From: Auricularia sp. M13
Taxonomy: Eukaryota > Basidiomycota > Agaricomycetes > Auriculariales > Auriculariaceae
Direction of reading: 5' to 3'
DNA: 64,000 nucleotides
Assembly (NCBI GenBank): GCA_037042915.1
Contig: CM073199.1
Span: 3,348,001-3,412,000, forward strand
Shown here in pieces: positions 33,149-50,539 of the stretch. Each line of letters starts with the position of its first letter. The first letter of the stretch is position 1. The translations under genes and the position numbers were made by a program. The notes under the pieces are model-generated. The model ran no database searches. It worked only from the letters and a program-made list of their open reading frames with translations, and was not told the DNA's origin.

Positions 33149-35752
33149 ATGGCCAAGACCCGCGTCGGATTTGACTCGTGCAGACGCGGGAGGACGGCCA
33201 CGGGCCGCAACATCGGTCACAACCTCAAGGACGGTGTAACATTCTCCTGGCGTCGTACGCAGCGTCTCGCCATTTAAATCGTGAGTTCTCATGTTCTGTG
33301 TGTTGCTAACCTTTGCTGACGTTGCTCAGGAGCGCTTTGCGCGTTCCCGCGGCCGTTGCTGTCTTCTTCACCGTCGCCGCTACCGGCGCTTCATTCCGCA
33401 GCGCCGTCCGCCCCCCTGCACCCAGCTACGAGCTGGTCAACGTTCTTCGACTCCGTCAACCTCGCTGTCAACCTCCTCGCCTGCGGCGGCAGTCCGCGGC
33501 GCGCGCAAGAGCGCAAGTTTGTCGATCTAAACTGCGGGGCAACCTTCGGTGAGCGCGTCCATCCCCTTCGCGCTGCTGTGCGACGCTGATTCTCGTCTCA
33601 TAGTGCATATGTAACGCGTCTGTCGCCAACGCTGAGCATGATGCGCTCATTTCTGCGCGCGGGACGCCAACCTCGGTCGGCGTCAGAGCGGCATCGTCTG
33701 CAGTCCGCCGAGCGCCGTCCTGCTGTCCGCCGCTCCCGTCGTTTGGCCAATGGTTACCAGCACTTGATACCGACTCTGGACAGCGCCAACGGTGGCCGCA
33801 GCGCTCGATCGGTACGCATTCTCTTTGTGGTCGCCGTCCGCGCCGCTGATGTACTTACAGTATCGTTGCATCGCTTCCTCGCGACGCCGCTCAGCCGTAT
33901 GGCTGTTCCATCATCCAGCTACATATACCAACCGCGGGGAGCGCGCACACGCTGTGGTGAGTGAATGCTTTCCATTTTTGTCTTTCACCGGAACTGATTT
34001 CTCGCAGAACACACGCAGTCCTCCACCTCAACGTCCCGCGCGCGCTGGATATGGAGCGCGCATTGAGGCGAGTCAGACACCGCAGCGGCCCCCTTGCGGG
34101 AACGCTGGTTGATTCCCGGCGAGGAGGTCGACGTCCGGCACGCGCGCGGAGCGCCCCGTCGCCGCGCCCGCGTAGTCGGCGTGGAATACCATGCGGGATG
34201 ATGGTAAGTCTCGTTATATGGCGCGCGAAGCCTGGGTCTCATTCGGTCGGATAGCTACGACCGACTTTGCTCCAGCACCGCACACGACCTCGTCCGCGGA
34301 GTTCTCATCCGCACCGCTCGCGCCGCGGCGAACGAGCTCTTTGGAGGACCTCAAACCGCGTGCCGGAGCGCGCTGCGCTGCCGCTCATCGTATGGTGCAT
34401 GGTGAGTCGAATTCGTCGCGCCGCGGCGTTCATCGCGTCCCGCTGACGCCCTTCGCGCTGCAGTTCCCCGCGGCCATCGACATCGTGTCCCGCACACCCA
34501 CGTACACGCCCAGTCGCAATCGCCAGAGATCTCTCTGCGGGTCTGCGCCGCAACGCGTGTACTGCCCCGCGGATTCGGCGACACGGGCATCGTTCCCGCC
34601 TGCGATCGAGGTCATTCGCGCTGTCACGCGCGTTTGGTGAGTCATCTTGCGCGTCCCGTGTTCTCGCCGTTGACGCTGAGGCAGGACTTCATCATCTGCC
34701 GCTGGGGCGGCCTGCTCGTTGCGGTCGTTGCACGCGGTACGTCCCCCGCCTCCGCGTGTGAGACCTCACTGACGCCGTCCGTCGCAGGATCTCAGACAAG
34801 TCACGGGGGGTCGCCGTCGCGCGGTTTAAGACACGTCACGGGCGCGCGCTCGCCGCTCGACACCTCGTAGGGGATCGTTCCCGCCCGCAGGACTCGGCCG
34901 TTCAACGTCGTGGCCGCCATTGGTGAGTCTTCTCGTACGTGCCGTGCTCGCGCCGCTGATGCTGACGCAGGATTTCATCAACCGGCGCTGGGGCGGGAGA
35001 GGCGCGTCCGTTGCACGCGGTACGTCCAGCATCGCGCCGCCGCGTGTGAGACCTCATTGACATCGCCCGTCGCAGGATCTCAGACACGTCACAAGGGCTC
35101 GCCATCGCGCGATTTAAGACACGTCACGGACGCCCGCCGTCGCACGAAGTGAGACACGTCACAGACGCGCGCTCGCTGCTCGACAGCTCGCAATGACGCG
35201 GGAATCCCGCCCACAACCTCCCCGACGAGCGCGGTGAGTCGGTCTCGTGCGAATCGACTTCCAGCCGCTAACACTGATGCAGCTTCTCGTCGTCTCTCAC
35301 GCCGGCTGCGCGTCGGCGGTTTCGTCGTCGACTCTGGCGGCTCCCAGCAGCGCCTGTGACGTCGCGCACCAGGGATCCCGCTGCGGTACGCCGTGTCGAT
35401 CTTGCCACGCCGCACGCCATCCCCAGCGTGGCCACGCCGCCCGCGTCCCATGCAAGACTCGAGTCGCGGACTCTGCGGCGGCGTTCCCCTCGTCGCTCAG
35501 CTCGTCCTGGAACGTCCACGCCGCGCGGACACAGTCCCCAGTCACCGCGGACGTCGATTGCTGTGAGTCGTGCGGACAGCAGACGGCAGATCAGCACTGA
35601 CGACGGCGCAGGAGTGCATGCCATCGCCAGATCGCGTCCCGGCGCAGAACGCGGAGACAGAGACGACGCGCGCGGTACGAGAACGCCGGCGCCTATCGCG
35701 TTGGCTCGCAGCAGTCAGACGGACGCTGGGACGACTCGTGCGTTTGCTGTAG
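33149..35752 (+). CDS. Intron-dense locus of unknown product, unit 1
   Basis: At least twelve intron-like segments, ten of them 48-56 nt, start GTGAGT, GTACGT or GTAAGT, have CTGAC/CTAAC-like branch sites and end in CAG or TAG: 33281-33329, 33549-33603, 33812-33860, 33957-34007, 34204-34275, 34402-34463, 34637-34684, 34737-34787, 34923-34970, 35020-35075, 35234-35282, 35563-35611. Two chains are consistent in frame: 34276 to a TAA at 34827-34829 (with LPLIVWCM, FPAAIDIV), and 35284 to a TAG at 35750-35752 (ending RWLAAVRRTLGRLVRLL). The first exons do not join in one frame, and an ATG at 33149 opens only 42 codons. It may be two adjacent genes or a pseudogene. 34637-34920 is duplicated as 34923-35230. 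No domain recognised. Confidence 0.4.
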
Positions 35753-36010
35753 TACACCAACGGGCACAAATTAGATAGTAATATATGCGATTTTTCTCTG
35801 CCGCGGGCGCCTCTCCCTCTCGCAAAAAAGAAAAGAGAAGACTTCCCCCCGGCCAGTTCGTGCGAGCAACGCCCAACGCCTGGAGTCGGGCTCGCACCTA
35901 GTGATGGCCTTGCACTCGACGCGTCAGACCACGGCGAGCCCAGTGCGACGCGTCAATGTCGGGCGGTGGCGGTGCGGACGCGTCCCTCGGCGTTGTTTGC
36001 GCCAAACACG
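35753..36010. other. Spacer before F-box-like fragment
   Basis: Contains TAATATAT near 35779, a purine-rich run, and GACGCG motifs. It now forms the upstream region of BiP copy 2 and recurs in units 2 and 3. Confidence 0.4.
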
Positions 36011-36130
36011 GTGCATCTCCTTCCCGACCATGCCGGACTCCAACAACCCCGCCTGCCCGCCGACGTCCTGCGCTGCGTCGCCGACTTTCTCCCGCCGCCC
36101 GCTGCTCTGCGACACGCACGCGCTCCCTGA
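36011..36130 (+). pseudogene. F-box-like fragment at unit 1/2 junction
   Basis: The frame from 36011 reads ...QPRLPADVLRCVADFLPP and stops at TGA 36128-36130, 46 bp before the BiP ATG. LPxDVLxxVxxFLP is typical of the start of fungal F-box domains. The unit junction (36104) falls inside it, so the frame looks like the 5' end of an F-box gene cut and joined to the BiP 5' region. Only about 40 codons remain. Confidence 0.35.
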
Positions 36131-36175
36131 GCTCCGACGCCCGCAGCTCTTTCAACTCTCCCTCCCCTCACAACT

Positions 36176-38623
<2,448 letters not shown>

Positions 38624-39494
38624 GCAGCCAGTCGCGTTTGGAGGAGAGGTGGATGAGCGATGAGCAATCAAAAGCGATACAGTTTGCATTGGCTCTTGTG
38701 TCTAGGTCTCGATTTTTTTTTTTTCAGCATACGAGCATAGTCGATACGATATATATTACACTGTGTCTGTTGGATGCGATGTGATGCGATGATCGTGTGG
38801 GGATAGTGTTCCCTGGTACAGTGCCGAGGATGTTGAGGAATGCGGAGGTGACGGCGAACGCGCCGGCGACTGCGGACTTGCTCTTCCACCCGCCATGCTG
38901 CCGCAGAGTCCCACCCGCAGCTCTGCGCGGTCGTGCTCAACGACCCCGACGACTAGTTGCACTTCTCCGCCCTGGTTGATCTCGCACTGACGTGTAGCGC
39001 GCAACACCGGCGTGCATACACGTCGCGAGACTTCGATGGTCAACAGGCGCACGAGCTTGCCGCGCTTAGGTTCGCGTCGATCTGCGTCTGCGCTGAGCTG
39101 AGCGGCTGCGGCTGCTCGCACTTGCAAACGCCGTGAGTTGTGCGTTGGTCGCAGTGAACTGGCCTGACGCTGCCAACAGCTTCTCGACGCCGTCTTCGCT
39201 GGCCAAGCTGGAACTGAGGCGCGTGCAGGATGAGCAACGCGGTGAGCAAAGTCCAAGTATGTTCAACATAGATATATTCATTAACGCCGTCTACAGTACA
39301 TTTTTCTATTCTATTCGTGCTGCGAGCGCCGTCTTGCGCGACTCGACTGGCAGCGGCGGCGAACGGCACCCACGTCTTGCGGCTGGACGCGGGCGCGCGC
39401 GGTCGCCCAGACTGTGGACTGCGCACGCCGCCCGTGCTGAACGGCCCGAGCTTCGAACGCCGCCCCGCCCGACTCGAACGACAGCGCCGGCGAA

Positions 39495-40196
39495 TCAGCT
39501 CGCCGTCGCGGCCCACGTACTGCGGCTTTCGACAGCAGCTGCACGCGGCCGCGCGCGGTCGTCCAAGCTGTCCACCGCATGCACGCCACCCGCGCCGAAC
39601 GCCCGCGGATTCAGCGCGCCCACGACTGAGCCGGCCGCTGCTTCTCGCGCTGACGACGGCAGGTGCACCGCGTTGCGGGCGACGCGCACCTGGCGCCGGG
39701 CAATACAACCAGCACCGATCAGCCGGACGGTCACGCAGGACTGGTGAACGGTGAGTCAGCGTTCTGTCGCGCAGTGGTGCGCAAAACTCACCATGCCGTT
39801 CCCTGGCTCGTCGGCGTTGCCGATCGTCAGCAGAGCGCCCTCGCGCTGCGCGGCCGGCAGAGAATCGCGAGACCGCGCTCGAGCTGTGGGGTACGGTCAG
39901 CTTCTATGGGGCATGTGGGGGGGTATGTACGTACGTGGAGTGTAGGATATGCAATAAACTGGTTTCAATCCAACGTTTCGATCGGCGGCTCGGATGCGCC
40001 CAATCTGCAGGGAACGGTCAGGTCGAGCAAATAATGATGCAGAAAGGGTAACCTTACGCGCATGTAACGATAGGCTGTAATATGATCGTGTGGTGTTGGT
40101 CAAAACGGTCGGGTCGAATAGCGCGGACATACCGAGGACGTTCGCAGCGACGAGCTCAGCACGCTCCGACTGGCCCGAGTGTCGTGCGCAGAGCAT
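39495..40196 (-). CDS. Five-exon gene of unknown function, copy 2
   Basis: Same exon plan as copy 1 shifted by 10249 bp, ATG at 40196, stop at 39495; no coding difference noticed. TATA box at 40281-40289. Confidence 0.5.
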
Positions 40197-40289
40197 GCGA
40201 ACCGGCGAGCAGCGAGAGCGAGGGCGAGGTGTGCGACATGGGCGGAAGAGAGTAGTGAAGAACAAAGTCGCCCGAGGCCGCCTTTTATA

Positions 40290-43200
40290 CCCACCCAGAC
40301 ACTCGTCCGGGCCCAGAGAGCCCGCTCCGGCTCGCACGCTGACTCCGTCATGACGGAACCTGCTGATTCATGCGATCGACGTGTATGAATGAGCGAGAGC
40401 CGAGGTCTAGTGCGGTGCGCGCTCTGGTCGCGGGGGCTCGCTTAGCGTATCCCGCGCCGTCCGACCGCATTTTCTCGACGGCGACTGCAGCTCTCCCCTC
40501 CATACTCGCTGGAGTACTTGATTACGTAAGCCAGTATTTGAATATGCAGCTGGATGGAGGGGGAGGGGTCCTCATACCCCCCTATACTCCCAAGTGCGAT
40601 GTGTGCCTACCTCGCGTACGCGCTCAAACCGCGCGTTTCCCATCGCTTCTGCGTGCTTGATGCATCACATCACGCACGTAAAGCACCGCCCGTAGCTCTA
40701 GACCGCCGGGGAAACGAGGCGTTTCGCTCGGGAGCGCGTTTTCGACGTTCTACGCGAGATTGCGGTTTCCACGCCTCCCTCGCCGAATCCTGCGCGTTTC
40801 AAACATCGTACGAGTTGCCGGAGTGTACTCGTAAGCTGATGTGACGTGTGAGACTCGGAGTGCGGGCGGTACGGAGGCCCGTTGGGCGAGGTTCGCAGAA
40901 CTCGTCGAGTCCGCGAACTGCCGATTCCCGCGGAATGCACACCGTCGACCTGAAAATTCTCGATGCCATGCGCATTCTGCGCTCTCAATCAGCATTGGCT
41001 ATATATAGGCATGTAAGTGCTATATGGACCCGAGTGAGATGAGCCTTGGAAGTGTACTTTGTGCACATCTGCGTTGTGCGGAGAACGTCCGGGACTCGCA
41101 CTTGGAATTTCTTCGAAACGAGTGAGAATGAGCAATTCCCAGTCTAAATATAGTGTTACGTAAGCTATATGTGCACTCTCAGCTGAGTATATTCATATCT
41201 AGAGAACACAAAGTGCGGTTTCAGAGAAGGACGTCTCGACATTAGCATTGGGTATCCTTCACATCCTCCTCTTCAACTTCAGTGTAACAAATATCGGCAT
41301 TCATAGTCACGTGACATAAGAGTGTAGGAAGGAGCAGCATACATGCGCCTCAATGTTGAGAGTTGTATGCAACACCCTGCAACGTCGTTCGGACTCGTTT
41401 CTGGCTCAAAGCCGCGGGCGCTGCGTTTCCAGGCACAATCACAGCTTCCATCAGGAAGCCCACGCCAATTAATGAGCGCAGTAAGCCCGGCGAGAAGAGG
41501 CTTTCTGTGGGAGTCCAGGCATCGCCGCTGTGCGGTGACGTTCCTCCGCCAGCGGTTCCCACTTCGAATCCTATGCAATCAACGTCATGACGTGCTGAGT
41601 GCGCTATGACTGTTTATACATTGCAGCATATGACATCCGAGGCTCATTGCATAATTCGACGGCTCTGCAGACGGCGGGTTTCGCGGACTGAGAGGAACAA
41701 CCGTGACGTCTAGCGGCGCCGCCGCGCATTTTGACGCACTCAACAGCGTCACAGCTCTAAGTTGTAGTATATTAATAGTGTAGAATACTTAGCACTGCAG
41801 CATTGAGTGAATTGCCCCGCCGTTGAACGTCGCAGCGTCGTCAGAATCAAGTCACGTGACCTACTCCTTTCTTGAATTATGAAGGAAGTCGCGTGCTCGT
41901 AGTTTGCGAATGTCACGGAGCCGTAGGAAGTTCTGGATGACAATCCAGAGCATGGAGCACCATTCTTCCAATTGAGATAAGCCGGCTGCCGACTCAGACG
42001 GCGACGTCGTCCGCTGCAAGACGGTCGGCCGTCGTCTCGACGGCACGTATGACGTTTCCCCTCCGAGAAAGTCGCGGGCACGGAGTTTGCGAATGTCTCG
42101 GAGCTGTAGGAAGTTCTGGATGACGTTCCAGCGCATTGTATTCAAGTGAGAAATCGGACTGCCGACGCGGACGGCGATGTCGTCCGCTGTGAGCTGTCGG
42201 CCGTCGTATCAACGGCACGGCCTCCGAGAAAGTCGCGGGCACGGAGTTTGCGAATGTCACGGATGCTGAGAATCATCTGGATGACCGTGAGAGAGCCGCA
42301 CGGAGTCCCACGGCAAATCCGAGGGCGATGCTGTGCTGCACGCTAAAATCCCCACATCTGCAATTAGATCCAAGTCACGTGACCTGGAGATGTCAAACAC
42401 CTGAATGACTGTGTGCGTTCTAATTCTGATACATGAGGCCCACTGCGCTGTCGACGCTATCAGCGAGCATGCTTCACTCGCTGCGCTGCATTGATTCGGC
42501 AGGACGTGGGCATGGTGAGACTATGCGCGGAATACTACACCACGGATTCCGCGTTGCCACGGACATTCCGCCGACCGACGTGTTCATTTCGCGAAAAAAT
42601 GAGGTGTGTCATCGGACGTCTATTTCGGCTCGATGAGACTTCTCGCACGCCGGCGATTCGATGAGCCCTCGGGTAAAACTGAATTGACTCGCTAAGCCTC
42701 GGACGCCGAGACCCGCGCACTGCCGCGTTTCTCAGCAGCGGGGATTGAACAGTTTTTCACCTTGTGCCTTCCAGCCAAACCTTCAACCAAGCAGATGTCT
42801 TAAATCCCTCCTAGCTCACCTGGTCTCTGCGCATTCATTCTCGCCCCCAGATCGAATTGCTGCCCGACGTCGGTCCATACGGTGTTCACTCACCGCCGTC
42901 TCACTGCTGTTCTGGGACACTGCAACGTTGGCACGTCGATTTCGACATGGAGGCGAAGCAGCAAGCATCGCAGCTCCTGCTGCTGCCGACGAATACCTTC
43001 CTGTACGTTGGCACGCAGCGCTCTCACTCATTTCAGTACGCTGACATCGCATTCTGCGCTCAGAATCTCTCCTTGACGCTGGCATCATGTTGGCCAACGC
43101 CTGCTGACCGCAACCGCTGACACCAATGGTTCGTTCATTGGTCTTTCATCGCGTCCATATTCTCACTCGCCCGCAGATTCTTGTCGTCACCATTCCTCCA

Positions 43201-43397
43201 CCAGTGTTGCAACATCTCATCTCGCACTGGCGCTTCCATGGTGTGTTTTTTCGTTGATACGGCTACCGACGCTGTTCTGACCGTCAGTTTCCAAGTCCGC
43301 CGATCAAGCTTGTTCCCGACGTTCATGTCGCCGACGACGCGACGTGGGAACATCGAGATCGCGAGCCAACGGCAACCGACGCAATTGGGCATTGACC
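40290..43397. other. Unit 2 stretch without a recognised gene
   Basis: Same content as 30041-33148, including the GTCACGTGAC palindromes and the three-unit repeat at about 41878-42280. Confidence 0.45.
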
Positions 43398-46002
43398 ATG
43401 GCCAAGACCCGCGTCGGATTTGACTCGTGCAGACGCGGGAGGACGGCCACGGGCCGCAACATCGGTCACAACCTCAAGGACGGTGTAACATTCTCCTGGC
43501 GTCGTACGCAGCGTCTCGCCATTTAAATCGTGAGTTCTCATGTTCTGTGTGTTGCTAACCTTTGCTGACGTTGCTCAGGAGCGCTTTGCGCGTTCCCGCG
43601 GCCGTTGCTGTCTTCTTCACCGTCGCCGCTACCGGCGCTTCATTCCGCAGCGCCGTCCGCCCCCCTGCACCCAGCTACGAGCTGGTCAACGTTCTTCGAC
43701 TCCGTCAACCTCGCTGTCAACCTCCTCGCCTGCGGCGGCAGTCCGCGGCGCGCGCAAGAGCGCAAGTTTGTCGATCTAAACTGCGGGGCAACCTTCGGTG
43801 AGCGCGTCCATCCCCTTCGCGCTGCTGTGCGACGCTGATTCTCGTCTCATAGTGCATATGTAACGCGTCTGTCGCCAACGCTGAGCATGATGCGCTCATT
43901 CTCTGCGCGCGGGACGCCAACCTCGGTCGGCGTCAGAGCGGCATCGTCTGCAGTCCGCCGAGCGCCGTCCTGCTGTCCGCCGCTCCCGTCGTTTGGCCAA
44001 TGGTTACCAGCACTTGATACCGACTCTGGACAGCGCCAACGGTGGCCGCAGCGCTCGATCGGTACGCATTCTCTTTGTGGTCGCCGTCCGCGCCGCTGAT
44101 GTACTTACAGTATCGTTGCATCGCTTCCTCGCGACGCCGCTCAGCCGTATGGCTGTTCCATCATCCAGCTACATATACCAACCGCGGGGAGCGCGCACAC
44201 GCTGTGGTGAGTGAATGCTTTCCATTTTTGTCTTTCACCGGAACTGATTTCTCGCAGAACACACGCAGTCCTCCACCTCAACGTCCCGCGCGCGCTGGAT
44301 ATGGAGCGCGCATTGAGGCGAGTCAGACACCGCAGCGGCCCCCTTGCGGGAACGCTGGTTGATTCCCGGCGAGGAGGTCGACGTCCGGCACGCGCGCGGA
44401 GCGCCCCCGTCGCCGCGCCCGCGTAGTCGGCGTGGAATACCATGCGGGATGATGGTAAGTCTCGTTATATGGCGCGCGAAGCCTGGGTCTCATTCGGTCG
44501 GATAGCTACGACCGACTTTGCTCCAGCACCGCACACGACCTCGTCCGCGGAGTTCTCATCCGCACCGCTCGCGCCGCGGCGAACGAGCTCTTTGGAGGAC
44601 CTCAAACCGCGTGCCGGAGCGCGCTGCGCTGCCGCTCATCGTATGGTGCATGGTGAGTCGAATTCGTCGCGCCGCGGCGTTCATCGCGTCCCGCTGACGC
44701 CCTTCGCGCTGCAGTTCCCCGCGGCCATCGACATCGTGTCCCGCACACCCACGTACACGCCCAGTCGCAATCGCCAGAGATCTCTCTGCGGGTCTGCGCC
44801 GCAACGCGTGTACTGCCCCGCGGATTCGGCGACACGGGCATCGTTCCCGCCTGCGATCGAGGTCATTCGCGCTGTCACGCGCGTTTGGTGAGTCATCTTG
44901 CGCGTCCCGTGTTCTCGCCGTTGACGCTGAGGCAGGACTTCATCATCTGCCGCTGGGGCGGCCTGCTCGTTGCGGTCGTTGCACGCGGTACGTCCCCCGC
45001 CTCCGCGTGTGAGACCTCACTGACGCCGTCCGTCGCAGGATCTCAGACAAGTCACGGGGGGTCGCCGTCGCGCGGTTTAAGACACGTCACGGGCGCGCGC
45101 TCGCCGCTCGACACCTCGTAGGGGATCGTTCCCGCCCGCAGGACTCGGCCGTTCAACGTCGTGGCCGCCATTGGTGAGTCTTCTCGTACGTGCCGTGCTC
45201 GCGCCGCTGATGCTGACGCAGGATTTCATCAACCGGCGCTGGGGCGGGAGAGGCGCGTCCGTTGCACGCGGTACGTCCAGCATCGCGCCGCCGCGTGTGA
45301 GACCTCATTGACATCGCCCGTCGCAGGATCTCAGACACGTCACAAGGGCTCGCCATCGCGCGATTTAAGACACGTCACGGACGCCCGCCGTCGCACGAAG
45401 TGAGACACGTCACAGACGCGCGCTCGCTGCTCGACAGCTCGCAATGACGCGGGAATCCCGCCCACAACCTCCCCGACGAGCGCGGTGAGTCGGTCTCGTG
45501 CGAATCGACTTCCAGCCGCTAACACTGATGCAGCTTCTCGTCGTCTCTCACGCCGGCTGCGCGTCGGCGGTTTCGTCGTCGACTCTGGCGGCTCCCAGCA
45601 GCGCCTGTGACGTCGCGCACCAGGGATCCCGCTGCGGTACGCCGTGTCGATCTGCCACGCCGCACGCCATCCCCAGCGTGGCCACGCCGCCCGCGTCCCA
45701 TGCAAGACTCGAGTCGCGGACTCTGCGGCGGCGTTCCCCTCGTCGCTCAGCTCGTCCTGGAACGTCCACGCCGCGCGGACACAGTCCCCAGTCACCGCGG
45801 ACGTCGATTGCTGTGAGTCGTGCGGACAGCAGACGGCAGATCAGCACTGACGACGGCGCAGGAGTGCATGCCATCGCCAGATCGCGTCCCGGCGCAGAAC
45901 GCGGAGACAGAGACGACGCGCGCGGTACGAGAACGCCGGCGCCTATCGCGTTGGCTCGCAGCAGTCAGACGGACGCTGGGACGACTCGTGCGTTTGCTGT
46001 AG
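43398..46002 (+). CDS. Intron-dense locus, unit 2
   Basis: Same intron pattern as 33149-35752. Length changes alter frames: one base more near 43900, one C more in the C-run near 44404, and one T fewer near 45652 (GATCTGCC against GATCTTGCC), which shifts the exon leading to the final TAG. If these are real, this copy is broken where unit 1 is open. Confidence 0.35.
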
Positions 46003-46260
46003 TACACCAACGGGCACAAATTAGATAGTAATATATGCGATTTTTCTCTGCCGCGGGCGCCTCTCCCTCTCGCAAAAAAGAAAAGAGAAGACTTCCCCCC
46101 GGCCAGTTCGTGCGAGCAACGCCCAACGCCTGGAGTCGGGCTCGCACCTAGTGATGGCCTTGCACTCGACGCGTCAGACCACGGCGAGCCCAGTGCGACG
46201 CGTCAATGTCGGGCGGTGGCGGTGCGGACGCGTCCCTCGGCGTTGTTTGCGCCAAACACG

Positions 46261-46380
46261 GTGCATCTCCTTCCCGACCATGCCGGACTCCAACAACCCC
46301 GCCTGCCCGCCGACGTCCTGCGCTGCGTCGCCGACTTTCTCCCGCCGCCCGCTGCTCTGCGACACGCACGCGCTCCCTGA
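46261..46380 (+). pseudogene. F-box-like fragment at unit 2/3 junction
   Basis: Copy of 36011-36130, same frame and same TGA. Confidence 0.35.
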
Positions 46381-46425
46381 GCTCCGACGCCCGCAGCTCT
46401 TTCAACTCTCCCTCCCCTCACAACT

Positions 46426-48871
<2,446 letters not shown>

Positions 48872-49744
48872 GCAGCCAGTCGCGTTTGGAGGAGAGGTGG
48901 ATGAGCGATGAGCAATCAAAAGCGATACAGTTTGCATTGGCTCTTGTGTCTAGGTCTCGATTTTTTTTTTTTTTCAGCATACGAGCATAGTCGATACGAT
49001 ATATATTACACTGTGTCTGTTGGATGCGATGTGATGCGATGATCGTGTGGGGATAGTGTTCCCTGGTACAGTGCCGAGGATGTTGAGGAATGCGGAGGTG
49101 ACGGCGAACGCGCCGGCGACTGCGGACTTGCTCTTCCACCCGCCATGCTGCCGCAGAGTCCCACCCGCAGCTCTGCGCGGTCGTGCTCAACGACCCCGAC
49201 GACTAGTTGCACTTCTCCGCCCTGGTTGATCTCGCACTGACGTGTAGCGCGCAACACCGGCGTGCATACACGTCGCGAGACTTCGATGGTCAACAGGCGC
49301 ACGAGCTTGCCGCGCTTAGGTTCGCGTCGATCTGCGTCTGCGCTGAGCTGAGCGGCTGCGGCTGCTCGCACTTGCAAACGCCGTGAGTTGTGCGTTGGTC
49401 GCAGTGAACTGGCCTGACGCTGCCAACAGCTTCTCGACGCCGTCTTCGCTGGCCAAGCTGGAACTGAGGCGCGTGCAGGATGAGCAACGCGGTGAGCAAA
49501 GTCCAAGTATGTTCAACATAGATATATTCATTAACGCCGTCTACAGTACATTTTTCTATTCTATTCGTGCTGCGAGCGCCGTCTTGCGCGACTCGACTGG
49601 CAGCGGCGGCGAACGGCACCCACGTCTTGCGGCTGGACGCGGGCGCGCGCGGTCGCCCAGACTGTGGACTGCGCACGCCGCCCGTGCTGAACGGCCCGAG
49701 CTTCGAACGCCGCCCCGCCCGACTCGAACGACAGCGCCGGCGAA

Positions 49745-50446
49745 TCAGCTCGCCGTCGCGGCCCACGTACTGCGGCTTTCGACAGCAGCTGCACGCGGCC
49801 GCGCGCGGTCGTCCAAGCTGTCCACCGCATGCACGCCACCCGCGCCGAACGCCCGCGGATTCAGCGCGCCCACGACTGAGCCGGCCGCTGCTTCTCGCGC
49901 TGACGACGGCAGGTGCACCGCGTTGCGGGCGACGCGCACCTGGCGCCGGGCAATACAACCAGCACCGATCAGCCGGACGGTCACGCAGGACTGGTGAACG
50001 GTGAGTCAGCGTTCTGTCGCGCAGTGGTGCGCAAAACTCACCATGCCGTTCCCTGGCTCGTCGGCGTTGCCGATCGTCAGCAGAGCGCCCTCGCGCTGCG
50101 CGGCCGGCAGAGAATCGCGAGACCGCGCTCGAGCTGTGGGGTACGGTCAGCTTCTATGGGGCATGTGGGGGGGTATGTACGTACGTGGAGTGTAGGATAT
50201 GCAATAAACTGGTTTCAATCCAACGTTTCGATCGGCGGCTCGGATGCGCCCAATCTGCAGGGAACGGTCAGGTCGAGCAAATAATGATGCAGAAAGGGTA
50301 ACCTTACGCGCATGTAACGATAGGCTGTAATATGATCGTGTGGTGTTGGTCAAAACGGTCGGGTCGAATAGCGCGGACATACCGAGGACGTTCGCAGCGA
50401 CGAGCTCAGCACGCTCCGACTGGCCCGAGTGTCGTGCGCAGAGCAT
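49745..50446 (-). CDS. Five-exon gene of unknown function, copy 3
   Basis: Same plan as copy 1, ATG at 50446, stop at 49745, TATA box at 50531-50539. Confidence 0.5.
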
Positions 50447-50539
50447 GCGAACCGGCGAGCAGCGAGAGCGAGGGCGAGGTGTGCGACATGGGCGGAAGAG
50501 AGTAGTGAAGAACAAAGTCGCCCGAGGCCGCCTTTTATA

